64,000 nt of DNA from Madurella fahalii (taxonomy: Eukaryota > Ascomycota > Sordariomycetes > Sordariales). Location of the stretch: positions 8,767,001 through 8,831,000 of the forward strand of contig CM056875.1 in assembly GCA_029876055.1 (NCBI GenBank). The letters run 5' to 3'. Position numbers and translations under genes: made by a program. The notes under the pieces are model-generated. The model was not told the DNA's origin and made no database searches. It saw only the letters and a program-made list of their open reading frames with translations. Below are positions 13,001 through 24,066 of this stretch, one piece after another (the first letter of the stretch is position 1; each line of letters begins with the position of its first letter).

Positions 13001-13316
13001 GGTCCCTGTGCAACGCAACGAGTCCCGGATGTTAGCTTGATGAAACTTGTGGAGCTCCAGGGTTGTGGTTGTCGGTAACTTGCCATTTGGGAGTCTGGCC
13101 GCCGCGGATATCGGTGGTCGTCTTCTTTGCTTCCTTTCCCAGGCGGGCAGCGCAGTAGGGATCTTGCTTGCCGATTGTCTTGCGGTTTGGCAGGTTCTTG
13201 GCCCGGTCGACCACCACCACCAGAGTGCCAACCTCAGGGCCGTCAACGCTCATGTCCGAGAAGATGCCGGACGTGTGCATCCCATTGAGAGGATGCGTCT
13301 TTGACTTGGTCGTCAT
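10077..13316 (-). CDS. C2-domain protein, Inn1/Fic1-like cytokinesis protein
   Basis: Two exons on the minus strand, 13316-13084 and 13005-10077; 1053 aa. An N-terminal C2 domain occupies about residues 25-135 (GTLVVVVDRAKNLPNRKTIG, then TPKWDQELRFTVHDS, LKVSVFNDD, GEAWIDLRDII). The joint restores the universal C2 segment PKWDQELRF only if the 78-nt intron begins with GCAAGT and ends CACAG, that is, a GC-AG intron. The rest is a long, disordered, Pro/Ser/Gln-rich tail with many PxxP motifs and a glycine run near the C-terminus. This layout matches budding-yeast Inn1 and fission-yeast Fic1, which link the contractile ring to septum synthesis through SH3 partners. The orthology is likely but inferred from layout; C2 plus disordered tails occur elsewhere. 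Confidence 0.83.
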
Positions 13317-13552
13317 TTTGGCTGTGTTGCTGCTCGAGGCGCTCTCATGACCTGGCGCCCGCAGCCGACTCGGCTTTGTTTACTTTGGGGTCTTGGTCTT
13401 TGTTTGCTGACGGGATGCTACCCCGCGGTCGGCAGCTGTTGGGCGGGACAATGGAAAACGAAGCACTAAGGTAGAACACGCAAAAAGAACAAAGAGATGG
13501 GCCCAATGGACGCCAATGACGAAAAGAGCGAAGGGGAGATTAGAGAGAGCGT

Positions 13553-13589
<37 letters not shown>

Positions 13590-16287
13590 GAGAATGGGCA
13601 GCAGAGCAGCAATGGAAATCAAACTGGCTTGCGAGTGGCTCAGGAGCACAGGGAGAGATGGCCGCTGCATGCCAAGTGGGATTGCTTGCTTCCCTGTTGA
13701 TTGATGTGCGCAAAGCTGCAGCCGACCCGCCCGCTAGCTCGGTTCGCGTCCGCAGTGGCTGGGTGGGTTTCCAATCCCAGCCCTGGACCACGCGTGTGTC
13801 GCAATCGAGGCCCGGGGTTCGGGTGGCTGGAATCCGCTCAAAACTGCGAGGCTGGGCGCCTGTGCCCCGCATCCGAGGGCTTCCAGGTCGGTTCTGTGGG
13901 GTATTCGAAGCAGTTGGCGCGCCCAACCCATGGAGCCTCCAACGCGGCCTAAGCCATTGCTTCCTCGAATCCAATTGTAGAAAAGATAAGGATTTCCGTG
14001 GATGAAAAGAACCTTCTTGAAGTCATAGCATGCTCGAGGTATGTCGTGGGAAAACTCCACAGCAGATGGTTGCAGTAGGAAACTGGATTCTTAGCTACCC
14101 CTGCCTGCAATCCACCGTGCAGCGTGGTACTCTACCAACCAAGCGATTATAGCCTCTCTCTATATTCCAGCCTCCGCAATACACCACTAAGAGCGATAGC
14201 TCTCAAATGATCTGAAACATCAATTTCCCGTGCATTTACGTGCTGCGGATCGATGGCGCGCGGCGACTCGTAATCGGTTCCGAGCCATACGGGCGCTGAG
14301 CCACCTCTGTTGGCGTTCCCTTCTCCACTTGGGACGGCAAAGCGAAGGCCAAGGCACAAAGTTTACACTTACGCGCATCGGAAGGCGTGGAGTTGCCGGA
14401 CTTTAGGCACCTCTGTTCCAACCCTGGAAAGGTGACAGTACCTAATCCTCAATGGACTTGGTCACGTTATTTCTCGGCCGTTCGCGCTTACGCTGGATTG
14501 TTTCGCTAGCCGCTCGTAGCGCCATAGCAACCAGCGACCATCCCGTGCTTCTCCGCAACAGGCCCTTGAGGCATGTAAAACGAGGCAGCGTTTCTTGAGC
14601 GCCCGACCGCGGAGAGAGCAAGTTCGAAGTAACCAAGCAAGTGAAAAGGAAAGAAGGAAGAGGAAAGACATATAAGATTTCGTGTATCACCAGGGGAGGC
14701 TGAGACTTCTCTGCCAAGGCTGATCTCGCCAGAGGATATAGGGCAGGGGTGGACATAGCGGCAAAACCTCCGAGCCGATCTTCATCCTGGGGACCTAAGT
14801 CGCACGGTCCCGCTGTTCCGATTCATCGGAACCGCTCCCGATCAGCAACTGGCCAAGATTGTAACAAACTCATAGGTGTAACGAATTCGAAAGGTAACGA
14901 TCAGTATCGTGATCAGGTTCATTGTCCATCGGCGTCCGGATCAAGTGACGAATGCCAAGAAGATCAAGCGCAGCCTCAAACCCCACTGATCGTTTTGGGC
15001 GTTAGCCAAGCATTCGCTGTCAAAGTACCAGTGGATGAGAGTAGAATCACGAAGTTGCGGAGTGGAGGGCATCCATATTGAACACCGATACGAAAGTGAC
15101 AAGCAGTGCTGTATCTTAAGCCAGACATGGACGCCGCAAAATGGCCTTGGTGGCTGTCCTCAACACATTGCTGCGGGGGCCAATGTTATTTGTAGGCTGG
15201 GTCGACAATCCAGAGGCAGAGAGAGAGTGTGAGAGAGAGGATGCTGGGCGTTCGTCAACTAATGCATGCCGCTGGTAACGGCTTCGCCGCCTTTGGCCCG
15301 TTCAGCTGTGAACAAAGGTATCTTGCATCGAAGATCGCAATACAGACTCCAGCACTCTTTACCAATGCCTGACAAATCTAGCATCTTCGCAATATGCCGA
15401 GCATCAAGTCCAAGGCAGAATAGGATAGAAATCTGCATTCTGTGGATGCGCATCGATAACGCAGAAAGGTGTGCATTGCCAGATCTCGGACATCACCGAG
15501 GGCAATGTCAGCAGTAGCAGCAAAGCCTATACTTGCACCGCCGATCCATAGGCTCGGGCCGACTGTCCTGCGTCGGATGCAGAGTGAGCCTAAGTGGCAA
15601 AATACTCCTATAATCGCTTGCCGAATGTGTTCAGCAACGGTATGCCCGTTTTGCCTGAAAGTGCCACTCTCAGCAAGCTGCCAGCGCACAGTACTGTTGA
15701 GTGAGACACTTGATGGGATATTCTGGGTTGGGGATCTGAGACCAGAAAATAGATCTCGATTGGCGAAGGTTAGCCTGATTTGGCAGCCCACTTTCCCAAA
15801 AATAGCCTAGACGATCGCCAGGATTGAGCTTATCGATAAAGCCAAACGACACGCATCGTCCAACCACAGAGGGCGTTTCGTGGTTCTCTCTCTCTCTCAC
15901 CCCATCGTAAGGCTGAAAAAAGCAATCACCCATATTCAACAGGGCCCCGCAATATTGCCTTTTCAGCTCCATATTGCCGGCTTAGAGGTATCGTCGCACT
16001 CTCCAAAAGTGCTTTTCTCACCGCCTTTGTTTTGGAAGCGGGAGGCCGTCGATTTTCCCATCCGGAAACCCCTTTTCGACACTCTCGAAAGGACCCCCCC
16101 CTAAACCCCAAAATAAACCCGTGGCAAAAAAACAACAACAACAAAAGTCACCACATTGCCCACCTCGCTGTTCCCACCCCCATCCCCCTCCCCATCTCGC
16201 CCCCCCACTCCCCCCCCAACAGACCCCAGCACGGTACGGTACGGATTACCTACCTTGGGTAGGTAGGTGGTGTGGGATTGAACAACC
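13317..16287. other. Intergenic region, no gene recognised
   Basis: Three kilobases between the divergent C2-domain and TMEM234-family genes. It begins with a compound (GT)n(GA)n microsatellite (about 13553-13588), then unstructured sequence with frequent stops in all frames. Short open frames at 14.4-14.8 and 15.4-15.8 kb show no domain, codon bias or splice support. A short inverted repeat CCTACC...GGTAGG (about 16248-16265) sits just before the TMEM234-family start and may belong to its promoter. Confidence 0.55.
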
Positions 16288-16946
16288 ATGCCGGCGGAGC
16301 CCCGCCCCCCAGCGATCAACTACATCCTGTCCTTCCTGCTGGTCGGGCTGGCCTGGGGCCTCACGACGCCCTTCATCCGGCGTGCCGCCAAGGACCACCG
16401 CCCGCCGCCCCACCCCGTCCTCGAGCGCCCCGCCGTCCAGCAGAGCTGGTGGAGGCGCCGGCTCTACGCCGGCGTGCTGGCCGTCGTCGACCTGCTGCGT
16501 AACCCGCGCTATGCGGTGCCGCTCGTGCTGAACCTCACCGGGAGCGTGTGGTTCTTCTTGTTGATTGGCAAGGCTGGTATGTTACGCTGGATTGTCTCCC
16601 CCCTCTGTTTGTTATGGGTCCCCGGGCCGGGGGGGTTGTTGGGGGAATGGATTGCGACTACTCTCACCTTGTAAGGGGTTGCGGCGTTTTGCTGACAAGA
16701 GGGGTGTCCTTGAACTTAAACTGTAGAACTGAGCCTTACGGTCCCGATCGTGAATACGCTGGCGTTCTTGTTCACCGTTGTCGGGGAGTGGTGGGTTGAG
16801 GGCAAGGTTATAAGTCGAGGTATGTGCCGCTAGCGCAGACGTAAGTGGATGATATACGTTGATGCTGACCCAAACAAGACACGATGATCGGGATGGTCCT
16901 ATCAGTTGGGGGAATTGCCTTGTGTGTGCATAGTAAGAATGCGTGA
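16288..16946 (+). CDS. TMEM234/UPF0546 family small membrane protein
   Basis: Three exons, 16288-16576, 16727-16819 and 16879-16946, with GTATGT...GTAG (150 nt) and GTATGT...CAAG (59 nt) introns; 149 aa. Splicing gives a continuous protein with hydrophobic segments INYILSFLLVGLAWG near the start, VPLVLNLTGSVWFFLLIGKA in the middle, VPIVNTLAFLFTVVGEWW, and a last one ending GIALCVHSKNA. This is the pattern of the TMEM234 (UPF0546) family, a half-size relative of EamA/drug-metabolite transporters with four predicted membrane passes. Its transport role is unknown. The three exons together match family length, so the gene looks intact. Confidence 0.92.
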
Positions 16947-17644
16947 GGGGGCGGGTTTCCTCGTGGCTAAGCTTTACGTGCCGTGCATCTTGGATACCAA
17001 GCTAGGTATCGCATCTTGGGCTATTGGTCCAAGTCAGGCCAGCACGCTTATCCTTCCTAGAAAGTTGTTGCGTTTCACTTTGTATTGTCCTTCTTGGACC
17101 GGAGTGGTACAACACATACACGAACCATCTAGGTGGAAATATACTTGGCGCAATTTCGCATTCACGTCCTTCATCATGGCCCCTGCTCCAGGCAGTCTCT
17201 ATAGAACGCTGCTGCCCTTTCCTTTCTGCTCATATCCCCATTGCTCCTTCGTATCAACACAACACAAACGCCCTCATAACTATTTGTACACCGACAGAAG
17301 CGTGCCCGCCGCGCCGTCTGATGAATGCGCAAGTCGACATAAGAAATACCCGAGTTCCCCTTTTCCGTGCGTGTGATCCCCAGGGTATCTCGACCGTGCC
17401 AACACAACTAACCCAAGTCTAGATAAACAAGAAAACCCCATGCTTTTTCACGACGCCGTACCGCATATGCAGTGGTATCCTTGGATGGAATGGGAAACGA
17501 AAGAACAGAAGGTTAGGGGTGGTAATTAAGGGGGAAATATTCCATGCATTACCCGAATGATGGAACGAGAATCGAACTTCTTCTTGTTTTGTTGCCGGCG
17601 GGTATAGGAGAGGCAAAATTAGGTGCGTCAGGTCATTGTCATGT
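16947..17644. other. Convergent intergenic region
   Basis: Region between the 3' ends of the TMEM234-family gene (+) and the four-exon orphan gene (-). Open frames here are short and without recognisable domains. It is probably made up of the two 3' UTRs. Confidence 0.5.
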
Positions 17645-18548
17645 CTAGCGTCTCCGGGATCGAACCCAGCGCTGCACGGCGCGCAGGCTGGGATCTTCGT
17701 CCGTCCAACGACCCATGCTCATGTCGGAGACTTGGAGCTCGGAATAGATGGCTTCGTCGGTGATGTTGGCCAATTCCTGTTTGGACGTTTGTTAGCCGAC
17801 GATGGTTCCTCCTCTATCGGACATCGTTTCGGCGACGTGATAAAGAAAACAGTGAAAAGGGGGGGGGGGGGGGGGTTCGGAAATAGAGAGACGTACAGCG
17901 CGCAGCTGCTGGTCGCACGCCCTGAGTTGGGACTGGTTCCCCGAGTGTGGCCTGCCACCCATGAGGATCTGGTCCCGCCACTCAATCCAGCGCTGAGCCG
18001 CCGCCTGCCGGAGATAGATCTTTTGGCCTTCGTGCCGGCGGGCGTACGCATCGAGATGGACTCTGGAGGCGCCAAACGGTTAGTGGGTAAGGAGCGATGG
18101 CGGGAAACTAGACTCTGCCAACGCACTGCTTCAGCTCGGCCTTCGCCTGCTCTTCCGGCCCGCCGTTGGCGGACGGCACCGTGACGTCGGCACCGCAGTT
18201 GAGGATGTGCTGCCCGTCGAGCGCGCACTGCCGAAGCGCCGCCCACCCCTCGGTGTAGTAGTCGTCCATGTCGGGCGGGTCGCATGGCGCGGCCGCGATG
18301 TAGTACTGGAGGGTTCGGAAGTCGGAGAGCAGCTCGGCCACGCGCGCCGTGCGGTATTCATTGACTGCCCGGCTTTTGGGTTAGTCCGAACTTGGATGAC
18401 CGCCTGTTAGGGTGGCGTCTCTGGGCAACGCCCTACAAAGTACACTAAACTGCCAGCCTGTCTCAGGGCAGCGGGCGGCTAGGGCTGGTAGGGGGCGTGT
18501 GAAAGAGTAGGGGAGGGGTGGGCTTTGTTACTCACGTCCGTCGGCCAT
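17645..18548 (-). CDS. Conserved-looking orphan protein, four exons
   Basis: Exons on the minus strand: 18548-18536 (13 nt), 18364-18127, 18062-17897 and 17776-17645; introns of 171, 64 and 120 nt with GTGAGT, GTGCGT and GTACGT donors. The result is a 182-aa soluble protein beginning MADGLNEYRTARVAELLSDF and ending in a basic VRSRRR tail. It is rich in amphipathic helix, Tyr and Trp (YYTEGWAALRQCALDGQ; RQAAAQRWIEWRDQI) and has several Cys, but no domain I can name. Gene status is supported by three good splice pairs that keep one frame through compositionally protein-like sequence. Intron 3 contains a 17-base G tract (plus strand, 17859-17875). Function unknown. Confidence 0.72.
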
Positions 18549-20693
18549 GGTGTTTTGCTCGACTTTGATTCCGCAGACCCGAAACAACTATGAAGATACA
18601 CAGATAATGACCTAAGTCGCGGTGCTTGGAGTGTCCTCTAGGAAAAGGGTTTGTGGATAAAGAGTGACGAAATACCACAGGGCAAGAAGGGAAGCTGGAG
18701 GGGAGGAATATGCAATCTATGCAAGTATCAAGCAACGGCAGGGCTGAAAGTAGAAGAGATTGGCGTTCTCCGATGGAGTAGTGATGGCTTGAAGGTCGTG
18801 ATGGCGAACTTCGGGGGGCGAACCCCAACTCCTTTTGTAGAGCTCGCCATGGCTAACGCAAGACCGTTGAAGGGAGAAGGGGGGAGATGTCATAGAGAGG
18901 ACTCCGAAGCAAAGTTCTCCTGGCGGTACGTATCTGTTCGGTCCGTGTCATGGGGGAGAGCGTGAGGACGGAACTTGACGAGCCCTCGCAACCACTGGAT
19001 CCACATCACCGACTCTAGACAGGACCAGCACTTACACACCCAGAACAACGCGGATCTATGCTAAATGGCATACCGGGCTGCAGCTATCAGCCGGCCCCGG
19101 GGCGTGCGGGCGGATACCATGTCACATTAGGAGGAAGACATAGCGTCAACTTCGAGTAGCCGGACGCCACCGAAGCAAGCGGAGAGCCTGGCAGGGCCCT
19201 TACCTAGCTGTAGCGTGAATGCAACCCCGGTCCAATAACGAGCGCCATCAGGCACGAGACACGAGGGAGAAGGACAACGGGACCACGATTGCAACGGTGG
19301 GTTGAGGAACGGGCCCTGGTCAGGCTGGACGTATGCAAGTCTCTTGCATATCGACTGGCAGGGCTGCCCCGACAGGACGCCAAGGTATTGGGGATTTTTT
19401 TTTTTTTGGCTGCGCATGCTACTCGGACTGATCTTAGGACAGCGACGTACGCAACGTACTGGTATTTCCGAGTAACACAGCGCCAGGAACATCCAGGGGC
19501 CCGGCTGATCAGAGCGAGGCGCATGTCTGCGCAGGCACCTGGGGAGTGGAGGTATCACCCCAAGAGCCTCTCGCGTGGCTTTTAGTTCACCCACCGACAC
19601 GCCGTGCAGCAAAGGTGGAGAGCGTCTCGGACCGGGATGGTCACCAAAACGGCAAGTTTGGCGAGCGTTTCAGCGCCGCCATCGAGGACTGAGCACCCCA
19701 ATCGGGAGTACTCGTGGAGGCAGCTTGTGTGGCTCAGGCTGCCAGGGACCAATAGCGGCCCGAGCTGTCCGGTTCACCAAACTCCAATGCTCTCTTGGGC
19801 GAGCTGAAGAGCACAACGCTTTGGGAATCGCATCGGAACTGTTCGACTTGTCTCCAAGAGAGCCTGGACGGCCTCCGCTAATCCTGCGCTTGTTCCCGGT
19901 TTTGGACGCCGGGAAAACGGGGCTCGTCCAGTAAATGCTTTGCGAGGGGGTTTTGCGGTGAAGTTGTGCCCGTTCGGCCATCGACAACCTCGCCAAGACT
20001 GCTTCCAAGAGGCTGCATGTCAGCTTCGCAGGGCCCTTCCCTCGACCCGCATCGAGCCTCTGAGGAGTCACCCGTCCACCCACCCCTCTTCGTCTGAACA
20101 TTCCCTGCCTTAGCCTCATGCGTCTAACCCGATCCCACAGTCCCGGGTAGGCTGTCGGCCAGTTTTGCGGCTTGCATGGGTTGGAACCGGCAGGAGGGGA
20201 ACGATTTCAGGTGCATCCTTACATCGTGCGAACCGAAAAGCCACCGGGACAGCTTATGCAGCATCAACCCAGTGACCGCCAGTACCGGGGTTTCCCACGC
20301 GTTCTGGCACTTAAAAAGTCGTCGCTCAACCTGCGGGTCCGGGTTGGGAGGTAATGGCAGTTCCAGGAACCGCGGATACCCTCATCATCTACACAGATTT
20401 TGCGGCCCAATCGCTGGATGAAACATTGGGTTTGGCTGTCGTTGGGCGTGATCTATTCGAAGACTCTTACCTGCGTGCTGCAGGCTGACTCTATGGCAGG
20501 AACAGACAGTGACATGCGAGCAACGTGCTATGCGGGGATATTAGCCTCACCATAGCTGATATCCGGGTTCCCTCCCGCAGTCCCTTTCTTTGACCTTGAC
20601 CTCAACAATTCGGGATGAATGGCCATCGTAAGCCTAGTGATCGGTCGCGCCGGCCAGCCATCATCTCCTCGGCACTCCCTTCATCCCGCCGCC
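18549..20693. other. Intergenic region, no gene recognised
   Basis: About 2.1 kb between the start of the orphan gene and the end of the proteasome gene, both on the minus strand. No open frame here has a recognisable domain. A T12 run lies near 19396-19407. The sequence may hold the orphan gene's promoter, but no specific site could be assigned. Confidence 0.5.
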
Positions 20694-21780
20694 TCAGTCC
20701 TTCTCCGCGATCGCCTGTAATCTCTCGTCGATCTCATCCTCTGTCAGCGTCCTGAAACCTGGGTACGTCCCCTCCTTGCCATCGGGACGCGGCCCTCCCA
20801 CGATGCCAATCTCGATTTCAGTCTTCTTGAAGTCCATGCTGAGGACCGTGCTGAGGGTGGTGATGGCCAGTTCCACGACATCCTTCCAATCGCCGGGCGC
20901 ACAGTCCTTGTTCTTCAACTTCTTCTCGAGATGGTTGAGCGCCTCTTGCTGTTTCGGGCCGGCTGAGGTGCCCTTGTATCCAATATAGTAGCCGGCGGGG
21001 TCGCACTTGAACAGCTGAGGGCCAAATTCGGAATCGAGCGATATCAGGGTCGTCGCGACGCCGTACGGACGCATATAAGCCTGGAAAGGCATGGTCAGCA
21101 ATGACAGCTCCGTCTTCCATGAGCCAGACCAGAAGCAATCTTGTCCCATACCCGCTGGGTGTACACTTGGCTGATATTGGCAAGCCGCTTTGCCAGAGCG
21201 TCGCACGGCATCTCGTAACCGAACTTGTACCGGAAATCGGCGGCTTCGGACTGAGCGCGTTGCGAGAAGGCGCGCGCATCGGCGATGGAACCTGTCATAA
21301 CGCAGCCGACTGACGGCGAGATCTGAAAGATGTGCGAGACCGAGGAGGGATCGATGAGTTTATCCTAGTTGCGCCCGTCAGCTTGCGTCAGGTGGGCAGC
21401 GGAATGCGAGGGACGTCGTACCGGCACCTTCTTCTGGGACAAAACTACGGCGCAGTCCTTGCCCCGGACACCAATCGACATGATGTTCGCAGCTGTGATA
21501 GCCTTGAATGCATATTCTGCGGCGACAAGGTCCAGCCATCAGCATCATGGGCCTGAGCACACCCAACCAGCCTGCCTTCGGTGGTCCTGTCCACCAGTAA
21601 CCGCCGACGCAGTATCTTTGGTCCATCGCATTCGAACGTACCGACTTGGAACAATCTTCCTTGCTCCGAGAAGATGGTAATGTGTCTGTCGTAGCCAGCG
21701 TTACCTGCCGATGGGTGTTAGCGATGGCCAAAGTGGAGCTCGAAGGTGCCTGGGCAGCTGGGGGTAGACGCACCCGCCAT
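20694..21780 (-). CDS. SCL1: 20S proteasome subunit alpha-1 (Scl1/PSMA6)
   Basis: Five exons on the minus strand: 21780-21774 (7 nt), 21704-21642, 21516-21422, 21364-21152 and 21080-20694; introns of 69, 125, 57 and 71 nt, all GT...AG. Spliced protein 254 aa: MAGNAGYDRHITIFSEQGRL, then VEYAFKAITAANIMSIGVRG, the YDRHIT...YQVEYAFKAI-type signature of proteasome alpha subunits, with the alpha-1 features MPCDALAKRLANISQVYTQR and AYMRPYG. It forms part of the outer ring that gates substrate entry into the 20S core in nucleus and cytosol. Length agrees with yeast Scl1 (about 250 aa). The 7-nt first coding exon is unusually small; without it the conserved frame has no start. Confidence 0.95.
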
Positions 21781-22377
21781 TCTGATCGACGATAAATTGC
21801 CGAAGCCTTTCTAGTATTGCTTCAGAGCAGAGCAACCGAGGCCTGGCAGAGTTGAGCGTATTGTTTGATGTGTTGGGGAGAGAATGTGCTGTTGCGCAGC
21901 CGGCGGAGCTTCGTTGGTGGGCTGGGAGCTTCCACTAGCGATTGACGCGTTGCTGCGGTTTGCCTAGAGTCCAGGCTGAGGAGCTGGGCTGAAGCTGATT
22001 GCCTCAGATGTTAGGCTGCCAGTCGCACAAGCAGGCCCTAGCCTTCCAAGACACCCGCTCACGTCACCCACCCCCAATGCCCCACTGTCCGATTGCGCTT
22101 ATCGGGCGCAAGCATCCCTGCATTGGGTAGCGATAAGGTCTCCGGGCAGAAATTTGCTGCGGGCGGCATCAATTGCGCCGAAGCAGCAAGCAGGGGACAC
22201 CCAATAGAAGACACCGGAGCGCCATTGGGACGTCCGACATTATTGACGATTCGAGAGCAAGGGAACCGCGCTGCTTGGCCCTCCGAGGTTTCCGTTTCTG
22301 TGGAATCCCGTAACCGTGGCTCCATTCCCGAGAGCCTCCCCCTTTCCCTCTCCCTTTCTCTCCCTTCGCTGGTCGCC
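21781..22377. promoter_or_regulatory. Divergent promoter region, proteasome alpha-1 / WKF gene
   Basis: A 0.6-kb region between two divergent start codons, containing both 5' regions. A CT-rich stretch (about 22330-22370) directly precedes the WKF start, typical of fungal core promoters and 5' UTRs. The WKF reading frame is open upstream to 22093 but has no conserved sequence there. Confidence 0.55.
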
Positions 22378-23661
22378 ATGTCCACGCAGCGTGTCCCAGC
22401 ATGGAAGCGATTGGGCCTCAAGCTCAAGGGACCTGCACCCGACGACGGGCCTATCCCTAGCTCAGGCGGCACCAGTGCAAAGCCCTCTGCGCAGGTCCCT
22501 AATGTCCACCAAACCCGTGTAAACGGAAGTCCGGCGAGCGCTCTCAAAAGAAAGCTCCCAAGCTCTACGGTTCAGCCGCCAGCCGCTGTACATACCCCGA
22601 ACAAGAAGCCACGGAGAGAGGAGCAGACGCCGTCGTCACTAAAAAAGTCGGTTTCGTTCGCCGACGGCACCAAGGACACCAAGGCGGAGCCGGCGAAGAA
22701 GAAGACCAAGAAGAAGGCTAAGAAGGCGAGCAACGCGCCTAAAGCCGACTTCAGTCTTGAGCCTTCCCTCAATTACCTCCGCCAGTGGCACACAGCCCGG
22801 GACTCGTGGAAATTCAACAAGAACCACCAGACGCTCCTGATCAAATACGTTTTTGACGGAGAAAAGATCCCGTCCTCTGACATTCCGGTATTTTACGAAT
22901 ACATCCGAGACCTGAAAGGATTCGTGCGAGCACGGTTACGAGAGACGGCGGCGGACATCAAGAAGAAAGACATGGAGCAGGGGGCTAGCGCATTCCCCGC
23001 GTCAACCACGGACAAGGAGAGCAAGCAAAGGGAATACGAGGAGACCATATCGCGATTTCTGCAACACCTCCAGCAACAACAAAGACGACAGAACGGGAGT
23101 TCCAGCAACGCCAATGGCAAGCGCAACATCGACGAGGTAGAATACGTGCTCCGCAACGCCACGCCCGAAGTCAAGCAGCGGCTTCTCAAACGCATTCGTG
23201 CCGAGGTAGTGCTGGAGGAGCTGTCAGACAGCGAGAGCACGGCGTCTGCCGACACGACAACAGCCACATCTACTTCTTCCTCATCCGCGCAGGAAGAAGC
23301 CCGCGTCGGCAGGATCAGACGCAGCGAAGGATCCCAGCAACCTGCCAAGCGGCGTAGATTAAGGGACGCCAAATCACGGACAGGCGCCGACACCGATGAC
23401 GACAGCTCGTCTGAATCCGATTCTTCAGAGAGCGGCTCGGAAGGGAGCAGCAGCTCGAGCGAGGAATCCGAGGACGAGGAGATGGAGACAGCGCCGGACG
23501 GGGAACAAGCTGAGTCTTCGAGCTCAAGCAGCAGCTCGTCCTCGTCCTCGTCCTCGTCAGGTTCGGATTCGGAGTCAGCAGCCGAGTCAGAAGAAGAAAG
23601 TGCATCAGGGAGTAGTGGCAGCGAGGAGGAGGACGAGGACCACGAGGAGGATGAGGAATGA
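22378..23661 (+). CDS. WKF-domain protein, probable nucleolar factor
   Basis: Single exon, 427 aa, from MSTQRVPAWKRLGLKLKG. Around residues 125-190 it carries the WKF domain (LNYLRQWHTARDSWKFNKNH, then LIKYVFDGEKIP and FYEYIRDLKGF), a short module shared with human C7orf50 and fungal relatives. The N-terminus has Lys-rich nuclear-localisation-like stretches (KKKTKKKAKKAS). The C-terminal 100 residues are an extreme Ser/Glu/Asp tract, typical of nucleolar proteins and casein-kinase-2 targets. The molecular role is not established; a nucleolar, ribosome-related location is inferred from composition. An in-frame upstream Met at 22093 exists but lies in the CT-rich leader, so I prefer 22378. Confidence 0.87.
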   Translation: MSTQRVPAWKRLGLKLKGPAPDDGPIPSSGGTSAKPSAQVPNVHQTRVNGSPASALKRKLPSSTVQPPAAVHTPNKKPRREEQTPSSLKKSVSFADGTKDTKAEPAKKKTKKKAKKASNAPKADFSLEPSLNYLRQWHTARDSWKFNKNHQTLLIKYVFDGEKIPSSDIPVFYEYIRDLKGFVRARLRETAADIKKKDMEQGASAFPASTTDKESKQREYEETISRFLQHLQQQQRRQNGSSSNANGKRNIDEVEYVLRNATPEVKQRLLKRIRAEVVLEELSDSESTASADTTTATSTSSSSAQEEARVGRIRRSEGSQQPAKRRRLRDAKSRTGADTDDDSSSESDSSESGSEGSSSSSEESEDEEMETAPDGEQAESSSSSSSSSSSSSSSGSDSESAAESEEESASGSSGSEEEDEDHEEDEE

Positions 23662-24066
23662 ACACGCATGTCAAGATGCCGGCACACCGTGCGCAGCGTT
23701 GTGTAATTGCCAAATATTCAAAGTATGTACGAGTCGATATTGCAGAACTGCGTAGCAAGCATGGAGAGCAAACAGAGTACAAACTCGACCAATCATCCCA
23801 CCCAAGCTACCCCAAAATGCCAAATGCTAAAAGACTCATGGCTGCAATGTCTCCTCTCAAAAACACTCGCTGTTACCCTGTGCTCCCAGTTGTGATAAAA
23901 AGACGACTGCCTCGCTGAAAATTTAAGTTGAGGAAAAGGAAAAAAGAGTAGACTCGCCTTCGACGCCTCGCTGAATAACGCCAACCATATGCTATGCCAA
24001 TTGCGAAGAGATTGCCTCCCAATCCGAATTAGCTCAACCGTCCCCCTTCCTTAAATGCACACATGA
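23662..24066. other. Convergent intergenic region
   Basis: A 0.4-kb stretch between the stops of the WKF gene (+) and the SIS gene (-). It is AT-richer than the flanking genes and shows no coding signal. Confidence 0.6.

Noticed and set aside
14090..14160. tRNA D-arm-like sequence (GGTTGGTAGAGTACC on the minus strand)
   Set aside because: There is no matching T-arm or acceptor stem at the required distance; at best it is a decayed tRNA fragment.
17650..17731. tRNA-like signal on the minus strand: a perfect 7-bp end pairing (GTCTCCG/CGGAGAC), 82-nt length and a B-box-like GGTTCGATCCC
   Set aside because: The T-stem does not pair, no A-box is present, and the whole stretch is the last coding exon of the four-exon orphan gene, in frame to its stop.
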